NCBI RefSeq assembly: GCF_032854445.1
Contig: NC_088306.1
Coordinates: 12,891,386 to 12,955,385 of the forward strand
Direction: 5' to 3'
Length of the DNA: 64,000 nucleotides
From: Liolophura sinensis
Taxonomy: Eukaryota > Mollusca > Polyplacophora > Chitonida > Chitonidae
Shown here piece by piece: positions 12,901 to 20,189 of the stretch. How positions within the stretch are numbered: the stretch's first letter is position 1; each line of letters opens with the position of its first letter. The notes beneath the pieces are model-generated. The model searched no databases and was not told the origin of the DNA. It worked only from the letters and a program-made list of their open reading frames with translations. The translations under genes were made by a program, and so were the position numbers.

Positions 12901-15900
12901 TTAAATATACTGACAAAAACATAAATAGAAATAGCTTAAATCCCAAGTGAATGTGAAAAAAGGGCTAAAAATGCATGCATAATCTTGTTAGCAAAACTTA
13001 AATACTTAATAGTAGTACAGGTACACAAACTACTTAAAATAACTTTTTCCTTACACTGATAGCTGCAAAATAAAATTTAGGTGTAGAGTGTTTATACGAG
13101 TGTGAGGACCTGGAAAGGACTGGGCATTAGAGCATAAAGTGAGCTTGCACTGGCTACATTACTGTCGCTACTGTCACTGATTGGGCTACATTACTGTCAC
13201 TGATTGGGCTACATTACTATCACTGATTGGGCTACATTACTGTTGCTGATTGGGCTACATTACTGTCGCTGATTGGGCTACATTACTGTCGCTACTGTCA
13301 CTGATTGGGTTACATTACTGTCGCTGATTGGGCTACATTACTGTCGCTACTGTCACTGATTGGGTTACATTACTGTCGCTGATTGGGCTACATTACTGTC
13401 GCTACTGTCACTGATTGGGTTACATTACTGTCGCTGATTGGGCTACATTACTGTCGCTACTATCGCTGATTGGGCTACATTACTGTCGCTACTGTCGCTG
13501 ATTAGGTTACATTACTGTCCCTACTTTCGCTGATTGGGCTGCATTACTGTCGCTGATTGGGCTACATTACTGTCGCTGATTGGGCTACATTACTGTCGCT
13601 GATTAGGCTACATTACTGTCGCTACTTTCGCTGATTGGGCTACATTACTGTCGCTACTGTCATTGATTGGGCTACATTACTGTTGCTGATTGGGCTACAT
13701 TACTGTCGCTACTGTCGCTGATTGCTACTGTCACTGATTGAGCTACATTACTGTTGCTACTGTCGCTGATTGCTACTGTCGCTGATTGGGCTACATTACT
13801 GTCGCTACTGTCGCTGATTGCTGCTGTCGCTGATTGGGCTACATTACTGTCGCTGATTGGGCTACATTATTGTTGCTACTGTCGCTGATTGCTACTGTCA
13901 CTGATTGAGCTACATTACTGTCGCTACTGTCGCTGATTGCTACTGTCGCTGATTGCTACTGTCGCTGATTGGGCTACATTACTGTCGCTACTGTCACTGA
14001 TTGCTACTGTCGCTGATTGGGCTACATTACTGTCGCTGATTGGGCTACATTACTGTCGCTGATTGGGCTACATTATTGTTGCTACTGTCGCTGATTGGGC
14101 TACATTACTGTCGCTGATTGGGCTACATTACTGTCACTGATTGGGCTACATTACTGTCATTAAAATAGTTCAATTTATGGAATGTTTTGCCATCCGACTA
14201 TTTCGATAGAAACCTTGTAGCCAAAATCAGGTTTTGAAAAAAGAAGTCTGTGTATATCTGGAGAGCTGTGTGTAGATGGCCATGTCTGGGTAAATGTCTT
14301 ATTCCTTGTCCAGTTAAGTTTTTCTGCTTTTGGTACTTGAGCCTACCCATTTGGTTGTCCCGGGACAACGGACAGCTCAGGCCTATCTGCAACAACACAC
14401 TGATATAATCCCACAAATTACTAAGACATAGAATCAAGTTTTGGGTATTGTAAATGTTGTCCCTATTTTATGCACATATATTTTCCATTCAGGTGTAATT
14501 GTTACTGTTCTTTTCTTTTTCTGGTCACAAAAAATATAATTCACTTTCTCATGTAATGAACAAACCAGGTGTGTCATTCCATACATAAATGCCTTTTGTG
14601 TGCAGGACACTCAGCTTCAAGTGTTTTATGCTGTGCTGGACCAGGTGTATCACAAAGACTATCCTGGCTCAGGTAAAACCAGCACAGAACTGATGGAGGA
14701 GGTACAGAGGCAGTACTACAGGATACCTTATATACCAGACACGGTAAGTTTACTGTAAGCCAGGTGTATCACAGGGACTGTCCCGGCTCAGGTAAAACAA
14801 GCACAGAACTGATGGAGGAGGTACAGAGGCAGTACTACAGGATACCTTATATACCAGACACAGTAAGTTTACTGTAAGCCAGGTGTATCACAGGGACTAT
14901 CCTGGCTCAGGTAAAACAAGCACAGAACTGATGGAGGAGGTACAGAGGCAGTACTACAGGATACCTTATATACCAGACACGGTAAGTTTACTGTAAGCCA
15001 GGTGTATCACAGGGACTATCCTGGCTCAGGTAAAACAAGCACAGAACTGATGGAGGAGGTACAGAGGCAGTACTACAGGATACCTTATATACCAGACACG
15101 GTAAGTTTACTGTAAGCCAGGTGTATCACAGGGACTACAAGTTCTGCCAGCAACCTGCGGATGGTCGTAGGTTTCCCCCAGGCTCTGTTCGGTTTCCACC
15201 CACCATAATGCTGGCCGCCGTCGTATAAGTGAAATATTCTTGAGTACGGTGTAAAACATCAGTCATATAAATAAATCAAATACTGTAGTTTCACAAACAT
15301 TGTAATTTCATCGCTTAATCACAATTAATTTTTTATTCTAAAATGAGTACATATTACTGTTCCATTTTGAATTATATGACATTCTGCATCCAGATGAAGT
15401 AAATTATAAAATTCAAAGAATTAATTGTCTTCTTTCGCTAGACAGGAAACAAGGAACAAAATTGTATTTTGATCCATAATTTACATATAAAAAGCTGCAT
15501 GTATAGATTATAGCCTTTTTGGATATCCAAAGTGAAAGCAGACCTGTTTTATTTCTGTATTCCATAGGCTTGGCACTTGAGGTTTGGACACTTGGTTGGT
15601 TATGGAGCCAAGTACTATGCCTATTTACTCTCAGGAGCTGTGGCCGCAAGTATTTGGCAGAAATGCTTCAAACAGGATCCGTTCAACAGGTGTGTTTATT
15701 TATTGCCGTTTGTTATTCCCTCAAGAAGCATCCATGGTTCATGTTTTGCATAATTTGCTGATATACATGTATGTAACATGAAGGCTTGTTAGAGTCATTA
15801 ATTCGGTTGATGCCGTTGGTTGGTGCATATACTTGGTCTGTCAAATCAGTGTCCATCCATCTGTGCATCTGTTGGTCTGCCTAGGTCGCAGATTCTGTAA

Positions 15901-18226
15901 TTTGTTCCTACCTTGTAAATCAGGAGGAGAATCCTGAAACTTACAGGTTACATTGAGTATTTAAGAAACTTGTGGTTGGTGCCTATTTTTGGTGTGTCAC
16001 ATGGATGTCTGTCGATGTGTGCATCAGCTTGGTCAAAATATGTCCTACCATAATTTTGCTTAAATTTGTAAACCATTAACAGCATGGTCACAAAACTCAC
16101 AGGTCACAAAACTCACAGGTCACAAAACTCGCAGGTCACAAAACTCACAGGTCACAAAACTCACAGGCCACAAAACTCACAGGTCACAGAACTCACAGGT
16201 CACAGAACTCACAGGTCACAGAACTCACAAGTCACAAAACTCACAGGTCACAAAACTCACAGGCCACAAAACTCACAGGTCACAGAACTCACAGGTCACA
16301 GAACTCACAGGTCACAGAACTCACAGGCCACAAAACTCGCAGGTCACAGAACTCACAGGCCACAAAACTCACAGGTCACAGAACTCCTAGGTCACAAAAC
16401 TCACAGGCCACAAAACTCACAGGTCACAGAACTCACATGTCACAAAACTCGCAGGCCACAAAACTCGCAGGCCACAAAACTCGCAGGTCACAGAACTCAC
16501 AGGTCACAAAACTCACAGGCCACAAAACTCACAGGTCACAGAACTCACAGGTCACAAAACTCACAGGTCACAGAACACTGGTCACAAAACTCACAGGTCA
16601 CAAAACTCACAGGTCACAGAACTCACAGGTCACATAACTCACTGGTCACAAAACTCACAGGTCACAAAACTCACAGGTCACAGAACTCACTGGTCACAGA
16701 ACTCACAGGTCACAGAACTCACAGGTCACAAAACTCACAGGTCACAGTGATTGGGAACCATTGATACAGCCAGTTGTATATGTATTTTGTATATGTATTT
16801 TGTATATGTATTATAGATTTGTACTGAGGCTTGTTTACACTTGTAACTTGTTGTGCAATGTGACTGAAGATTTACAAATACTTACATTAAAGGTAACATT
16901 GTCTGATGTACTTGTCAGCGGAGAATGTTCAAAGGTAACATTGTCTGATGTACTTGTCAGCTGAGAATGTTCAAAGGTGACATTGTCTGATGTACTTGTC
17001 AGCGGAGAATGTTCAAAGGTAACATTATCTGATGTACTTGTCAGCTGAGAATGTTCAAAGCTAACATTATCTGATGTACTTGTCAGCGGAGAATGTTCAA
17101 AGGTAACATTATCTGATGTACTTGTCAGCTGAGAATGTTCAAAGGTAACATTATCTGATGTATTTGTCAGCAGAGAATGTTCAAAGGTAACATTATCTGA
17201 TGTACTTGTCAGCGGAGAATGTTCAAAGGTAACATTATCTGATGTATTTGTCAGCTGAGAATGTTCAAAGGTAACATTATCTGATGTACTTGTCAGCTGA
17301 GAATGTTCAAAGGATAAGGCTTTAGAAATAAAATTAAAGAATTTTGTCTCCCTGTATAAATCATGAGACTCTTACACATTCCATGAATTTTCAGTATTTT
17401 TTGACATGGGTCACATTTGAACAGTATGAAGTTTGTTACGTTAAATTTTGAATGTTTGGATGTTCTTATTTACAATAAATGCTAAATTACATGTAAAGAA
17501 AAGAATGATGATTGTCAGATATATTTTCAATAATGTGTACGTCAATTCTTAATCCCATTATGATTTGCCCTTTACCTAAAGTTATTTGTATCAATGTAAT
17601 TGCTGTACTCACATGTCGTAGGATTTGTTTATCAATTTGGAATATTTTTGTGCATAAATTCTTCTTGATGTTGTATTTTCCAGGGAAATGGGTGAGCAGT
17701 ACAGGATTAAGATGTTGTCACATGGAGGAGGAAAGCACCCAACACTACTGGTTCAGGGTGAGGCCTTCATTAGTTTATAACTTAGTTTAATAGGTGTCAT
17801 GTTGTAACACTGTTTTCGTAGTCTTCATTATTGTAAGTGGTTAGCAGCCCCTTGAAGGGATGTTATAAGGGTGTTCTTAATTGGAGATCGCTCTCCTTCC
17901 ATCTAATTTATTACATGGTATCATTGCAGGAGGTTTACTCAAAGGCTAATAGGTGTCAGTAAATGTACCTGACATCCTCTGCAGCAAAATAGTTTGTTGC
18001 ACCATTTGGAAATTCAGTATGTCTGTGTGTGGGGAAGTTGATCTGTTATTTGCCTGAGGGAGGCAGATTACTAATTTATTGTTTTCCTTCACTGAATAAA
18101 AGGGAAAAAAATAGAGTAAAATTACATTTATATACACATATCTCAAAACAGTACCTTTTTATTTCAGACATGCTGGGTGAAGCACCAACTATTGAAAAAT
18201 TAATACAGTCTTTGACAGTGAACTGA
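1255..18226 (+). CDS. MIPEP: Mitochondrial intermediate peptidase gene (3' 14 exons)
   Basis: M3-family zinc metallopeptidase that removes an octapeptide from imported mitochondrial precursors after the main processing peptidase (family knowledge). Joining the 14 exons listed below gives one continuous peptidase sequence from the N-terminal helical domain ([26 protein letters not shown]) through the zinc site HEFGH to the C-terminal tail. The third zinc ligand is the Glu of TDFAEVPS, 25 residues after the second His, on the next exon. All exon phases agree except between the second and third exons seen. The mitochondrial presequence and the first exons precede the window. The gene spans at least 17 kb because its introns hold minisatellites, SINEs, a MITE and a LINE fragment. 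Related thimet/neurolysin peptidases are less likely because the match runs through the MIPEP-type GACMEGL-like, CDFF and GGGKHP regions. Confidence 0.95.
1468..1735. repeat. About 21-bp minisatellite, ACACACAGACAGACAGAACT type
   Basis: Roughly a dozen degenerate units. It is the reverse complement of the array at 2.69-3.1 kb on the other side of a MIPEP exon. Confidence 0.88.
1865..2015 (+). repeat. Diverged tRNA-derived SINE-like fragment
   Basis: Contains a box-B-like GTTTGAATCC, then a GTGGTTTACCCC segment and a tail of CAATCAATCAATCAAAT. Resembles the other SINE copies only loosely. Confidence 0.4.
2430..2487. repeat. About 20-bp tandem repeat, three units
   Basis: CCCAGTTACACTAATAAAA repeated three times in the MIPEP intron just upstream of a short exon. 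Confidence 0.85.
2556..2612 (+). CDS. MIPEP: MIPEP exon, short
   Basis: Encodes [18 protein letters not shown] after acceptor CGTAG; the donor assigned is GTGACC. In phase with the preceding exon. Its end phase does not match the next recognised exon (see findings), so its 3' boundary, or an intervening microexon, is uncertain. It lies between two mutually complementary minisatellites. Confidence 0.65.
2660..3115. repeat. About 21-bp minisatellite, TGTGTGTCAGTTCTGTCTG type
   Basis: About 20 degenerate units that are complementary to the array at 1.47-1.73 kb. Periodic open frames ([14 protein letters not shown]) are translations of the repeat, not a gene. Confidence 0.9.
3355..3511 (+). CDS. 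MIPEP: MIPEP exon, VREAAY block
   Basis: Encodes [16 protein letters not shown], then [16 protein letters not shown] and LKGTMLENP, a conserved M3 helical block. Acceptor TACTAAAG; donor GTGTGTG. The last G joins AT of the next exon to give Asp. Confidence 0.93.
3512..5299. other. MIPEP intron
   Basis: AT-rich intron. Besides the SINE at 4.81 kb it holds a 4407-4476 segment that matches 2246-2311 in inverted orientation. Nothing else recognised. Confidence 0.6.
4808..4963 (+). mobile_element. 5'-truncated SINE with 13-bp target duplication
   Basis: Contains the family signatures GCTCTGCCTGG, CACCATAATGCTGGC, TAAGTGAAATATTCTTGAG and an AATCAAATAAATAAA tail. The perfect direct repeat TTCAGTAATACTG flanks it at 4795-4807 and 4964-4976. 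The tRNA head is missing. Confidence 0.88.
5300..5409 (+). CDS. MIPEP: MIPEP exon
   Basis: Encodes [20 protein letters not shown] and [14 protein letters not shown]. Strong pyrimidine tract before TTGCAG; donor GTACAT. Phase agrees on both sides. An upstream ATG in the same frame (5227) is intronic and not a start. Confidence 0.9.
5445..5610 (-). mobile_element. SINE fragment, minus orientation
   Basis: Reverse complement carries CCAGCATTATGGTGG and CTCAAGAATATTTCACTTAT, the signatures of the same SINE family. Lies directly after a MIPEP exon donor. Confidence 0.75.
5884..5936 (+). CDS. MIPEP: MIPEP exon, PWDQPYY block
   Basis: Encodes [17 protein letters not shown] plus two bases of Arg. 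Matches the PWDxxYY region that opens the catalytic half of M3 peptidases. Acceptor CTTCAG; donor GTAAGT. Confidence 0.93.
6439..6715 (+). mobile_element. Full-length tRNA-derived SINE (reference copy)
   Basis: About 277 bp. A tRNA-like head has box A TGGCTCAGTTGG and a box-B-like GTGAATTCAGGTCC. A conserved body follows (CAGCAACCTGCAGATGGTCG, CACCATAATGCTGGC) and a tail CACCAATTAAATAAATAAAT. Flanked by TCATTCTA at 6431-6438 and 6716-6723, a probable target duplication. It resembles molluscan tRNA-SINEs such as RUDI, but that name is not verified. Confidence 0.88.
7555..7680 (+). mobile_element. Related SINE-like tail
   Basis: Contains AAAACTGACCGCCATTGTTG, GTTCTTGAGTCTGGCCTTAA and CAACAAATCAAG, a second tail subfamily also seen at 45.4 and 57.6 kb. 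Confidence 0.5.
7811..8440 (+). repeat. 97-bp tandem array of a MIPEP exon start and its acceptor
   Basis: Exon-like starts after TTAACAG at 7908, 8005, 8102, 8199, 8295 and 8392 (spacings 97, 97, 97, 96, 97), plus a partial unit before 7908. Each unit contains the exon's first ~60 nt and the intron end TTTTATGTTAACAG. Units before the last reach an in-frame TAA within the repeat. Confidence 0.93.
8392..8545 (+). CDS. MIPEP: MIPEP exon with duplicated acceptor
   Basis: Encodes [20 protein letters not shown], then [14 protein letters not shown] and [11 protein letters not shown]. Its 5' part and acceptor (TATGTTAACAG) are the last unit of a 97-bp tandem array. Only this unit continues into a full exon with a GTAGGT donor. 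Confidence 0.93.
8725..8885. repeat. About 13/26-bp minisatellite, CCCCATTGTCAAT type
   Basis: Roughly a dozen units alternating CCCCATTGTCAAT and CCCCATTTTCAGT in a MIPEP intron. Confidence 0.8.
9480..9757. repeat. 55-bp minisatellite, five units
   Basis: Nearly identical units beginning GGCAGGGTGTTATGACCTCC and ending ATGATGACAAAGATCAT. Low divergence suggests recent expansion. Confidence 0.92.
9936..9969 (+). repeat. GTT microsatellite forming a splice acceptor tract
   Basis: About eleven GTT units end in GTAG directly before the MIPEP exon at 9971, so the repeat occupies the polypyrimidine-tract position. Confidence 0.9.
9971..10048 (+). CDS. MIPEP: MIPEP exon, LGYIYCDFF block
   Basis: Encodes [20 protein letters not shown] followed by AGKPNQ, 26 codons in phase 0 at both ends. 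The acceptor tract is a GTT microsatellite running straight into TAG. Donor GTAGGA. Confidence 0.95.
10130..10860 (+). mobile_element. SINE split by a foldback element
   Basis: Head and body at 10130-10327 (box A TTGGCTGAGGTGGTTAGCG, box B GTGAGTTCAAATTCC). The 3' part resumes at about 10800 with AAGTGAAATATTATAGAGCG and AATCAAATATATAAATAAA. The intervening ~470 bp are an inserted element. Confidence 0.8.
10328..10799. mobile_element. Foldback MITE with TTAA target duplication
   Basis: Long imperfect inverted repeats: AAAACTATGCGTAAAAATAC at 10368 pairs with the arm at 10719-10756, and GGAACTCTGACGTCACATCAC pairs with TGTGATGTCAGAGTTCC. TTAAAG lies at both ends (10324-10329 and 10800-10805). 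TTAA duplication is typical of piggyBac-type transposition; no transposase is present. Confidence 0.75.
11280..11470 (-). mobile_element. Non-LTR retrotransposon RT fragment
   Basis: Minus-strand translation gives LDLSKAF, then after a frameshift [15 protein letters not shown] and [15 protein letters not shown], the typical RT block of LINE-type elements. About 60 codons, broken, inside a MIPEP intron just upstream of the active-site exon. Confidence 0.75.
11524..11728 (+). CDS. MIPEP: MIPEP active-site exon (HEFGH)
   Basis: Encodes [20 protein letters not shown], the [11 protein letters not shown] helix, the zinc-binding and catalytic HEFGH (11668-11682) and [13 protein letters not shown]. 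Human-type MIPEP has Met at the third position of the motif; Phe here is conservative. Acceptor CACCAG; donor GTTTGC. Confidence 0.97.
11855..11990. repeat. 33-bp minisatellite, four units
   Basis: Units of TGGCGTGATTGGCTATAAAG plus GAGAAGATTTACA in the intron after the active-site exon. Confidence 0.9.
12057..12127 (+). CDS. MIPEP: MIPEP exon with third zinc ligand
   Basis: Encodes [20 protein letters not shown] and SDPR. Glu of FAEVPS is the expected third zinc ligand. Acceptor TTTTCAG; donor GTGAGA. Confidence 0.95.
12480..12516. repeat. 9-bp repeat CCAACCAAG, four units
   Basis: Perfect short tandem repeat in a MIPEP intron. Confidence 0.85.
12698..12796 (+). CDS. MIPEP: MIPEP exon
   Basis: Encodes [20 protein letters not shown] and [10 protein letters not shown], 33 codons in phase 0. 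Acceptor TCTCTGCAG; donor GTAATT. Confidence 0.95.
13130..14160. repeat. About 1-kb two-module minisatellite
   Basis: Mixes a ~23-bp module GATTGGGCTACATTACTGTC with 9-12-bp modules CTACTGTCGCTG in irregular order, about 45 modules. It fills over half of the intron between the exons at 12698 and 14606. Confidence 0.92.
14606..14743 (+). CDS. MIPEP: MIPEP exon with tandemly duplicated 3' part
   Basis: Encodes [20 protein letters not shown], then [20 protein letters not shown], 46 codons in phase 0. Its last 99 nt recur three more times downstream in the intron, each followed by GTAAG. This copy is the only one with the 5' half and a normal acceptor (GTGTGCAG). Confidence 0.95.
14645..15137 (+). 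repeat. 119-bp tandem duplication of a MIPEP exon 3' end
   Basis: Four copies of the last 99 exon nt (starting 14645, 14764, 14883, 15002), each followed by the donor-containing 20-mer GTAAGTTTACTGTAAGCCAG, and a fifth copy cut off at about 15137 by a SINE. Each extra copy is open for 33 codons in the exon frame. Confidence 0.95.
15137..15292 (+). mobile_element. 5'-truncated SINE
   Basis: Begins in the body (CTGCCAGCAACCTGCGGATG) and contains CACCATAATGCTGGCCGCC and TATTCTTGAGTACGG with an AAATAAATCAAAT tail. It interrupts the fifth unit of the 119-bp array. Confidence 0.85.
15568..15689 (+). CDS. MIPEP: MIPEP exon, [13 protein letters not shown] block
   Basis: Encodes [20 protein letters not shown], then [12 protein letters not shown] and QDPFN. 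GYGAxYY is a conserved substrate-pocket segment of M3 peptidases. Donor GTGTGT; phase 2. Confidence 0.96.
16083..16750. repeat. 16-bp minisatellite, about 41 units
   Basis: Units of AGGTCACAAAACTCAC. A 226-codon open frame over it reads [16 protein letters not shown] every 48 bp and is an artefact of the repeat. Confidence 0.95.
16890..17315. repeat. 42-bp minisatellite, ten units
   Basis: Units contain AAAGGTAACATTATCTGATG then TACTTGTCAGCTGAGAATG, with AGCGGAG/AGCTGAG variants alternating. In the last large MIPEP intron but one. Confidence 0.93.
17684..17757 (+). CDS. MIPEP: MIPEP exon, GGGK block
   Basis: Encodes [20 protein letters not shown] and LLVQ. Acceptor TTTTCCAG; donor GTGAGG. 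The phase joins the flanking exons exactly. Confidence 0.95.
18168..18226 (+). CDS. MIPEP: MIPEP last exon with stop
   Basis: Encodes [19 protein letters not shown] then TGA. Acceptor TATTTCAG. The tail is somewhat shorter than in vertebrate MIPEP. No poly(A) signal could be assigned with confidence. Confidence 0.93.
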
Positions 18227-19127
18227 AGAGGTAGCATCATAGGGAGATAACTGACTAGAGGATGTGTGTTGTATCCACCTTCCATGCACAGGTCAACATT
18301 CTTGAATAAGTTATTCAAGGTGCAATCTACAACATGCACCACTAGAGAGTAGCTGTGGTCAGAGTGTCACCAAGTTGCCTTTGAAATTGAAGTGTGAACC
18401 TGCTATCTACAGCTTGTACAACAGCAACGTTTTAAAGTATCGGTAACATTTTATACTTTGAAACAATTTCTGCAGATGGAAATACCTTTCTTTCTGATAT
18501 TTACGTGTAATATAGTGAAGAAGCCACTGAGAGGTTGTCATACATGTATAGGCTGGAGATAGGAAACAGCACCCAGCCCCTGAGTGCCCACGAGATATCC
18601 TGACAACCCTGAGAATAATGTTGTCACCCTGCTGGGGTGACTGGGAGACAACTGCGTATAAAACACAAGCAAAGTCTTCTCAAGCCCTCAACCATAATCT
18701 ACAGGTAACAACATGTAATGGCTATTGTTATTGGTGTAGAGGCAAATTCACCACAGTTAAAGCAGTTTGATGAAGAGGCAAGGGCTGGTGGTACCAAGAC
18801 ATTTCTGAATTAAGTCAAAATTAAAAACCTTTTCACAAAAAAACAAAAGCACTGTTTTTTTTTGGCAATGGAAGTTAAAATTTACATACAGTTGTTTTAT
18901 TAAATGACATTAGTTAGGTGGTCAATATTTTAGATACAAAAGCCCAAAAATAAACCTTGAAGTTGTATTTCAATGGCCAAGGATTACTTTATGTGAAGAT
19001 AAATATGCTTAGCATATGAATAGCAAACAGCATTATCGCAGACTGATTTCTGGGCTACACAGATGAAGAATGTCTTACTAGATCATATTGCAGAGTGACC
19101 AAATGTCTGCCTAGTCCGCCTGTATTT

Positions 19128-19231
19128 GTTTGATTTATTTGATTGGTGGTCTCAGCGACCGCACTGGTGAGAGATGGCTGGGTCATCACACTGCGCTAGC
19201 GTGCTAACCAACTGAGCCACGGAGGCCCCAG
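19128..19231 (-). mobile_element. SINE with tRNA head joined directly to tail
   Basis: Reverse complement reads GCCTCCGTGGCTCAGTTGG, then GATGACCCAGCC and GCGGTCGCTGAG, and passes at once to CACCAATCAAATAAATCAAA. The conserved body is missing. Confidence 0.75.
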
Positions 19232-19324
19232 TCACACAAGTACACGGTGAATATCCTGTCACTAAGAATATCGTGTACCTAACCACAGAAATGAATGTTA
19301 TTACAGAATATTTCCTGTCCTTTC

Positions 19325-19472
19325 GTAGGAGGGAAGGTCAGCCAGAAATTACAGGTGATTGTGGGGTGTCCCCTGGGCTCTTCTTGGTTTCCTCCGATCA
19401 TTATAGCGGATACCTATGTATAAGTGAAATGTTTTTAGAGTACAGGATAAAACACAAATCAAATAAAAAAAA
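19325..19472 (+). mobile_element. Diverged 5'-truncated SINE
   Basis: GGGAAGGTCAGCCAG start, CCTGGGCTCTTCTTGGTTTC body, TATAAGTGAAATG and ACACAAATCAAATAAAAA tail. Confidence 0.7.
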
Positions 19473-20189
19473 TAGTATTGCATGTGAGCAAAGGGTGTCT
19501 AAGTTTATGGAGTGTTACTCATTTTGGGAATTCATAGAGTTCAGTTGATCTTTAAATAGAAACAAATTGATGATATCCTGCTGGATAAATGTAAGTTTTA
19601 ACAGCAAAAGTATATTTTGTAACTTTAAGCATGCACTTATTTGGGCCAAATGTGGGCCATTTTCTCGGGGGTTCTTTATAGTCATCAATGATTGAAGAAA
19701 AACGTATGTGAACAAGTGCTATAAAATAAAGAATGAAAAAGTGAGCAGGTATTTGAATAACTATAGTTTGTGTTAAACATTGATTTATAATGAAAGCTAG
19801 AGTATGGTGTTAATTAATGTCATTGTGTCATCATCGAGAGGAGTTTGAAGGAGTAAAAACGAAATAACTGTAACTGTGTTGTCTCAGTACAGATTTGAGG
19901 ATTGTGGGAATAATAATAATGTGCAAGTACTCTGCCGTGTTCACTATCCTTGTTTGTTGATATTTCTTTTTCTTTTGTTTTTTTCTGATAGAGGTGAATT
20001 CAGTCACATTAAGGAAATAAATGTGTTGCAGTGAAATTAAGGTGTTGACAATTTATTTCTAATTGACCTTTTTTTTTTGTCTACATGTTTAGAAATGTCT
20101 TAGTAGAACAAGAAGTGTTTACTTAGAGCATGAATTTACACTTTGATGGCGTTAGACATGAGAATATTTTTCTTGGTGGCAAACTAAGT

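Larger units (their letters stand above)
18227..20189. other. 3' flank of MIPEP / intergenic
   Basis: No further exon recognised. Holds two SINE fragments and AT-rich unique sequence; an AATAAA near 18.95 kb is a possible but unsupported poly(A) signal. Confidence 0.5.

Noticed and set aside
16084-16764. 226-codon open frame with [16 protein letters not shown] repeats
   Set aside because: A 16-bp minisatellite read over 48-bp cycles, inside a MIPEP intron, with no splice or start context.
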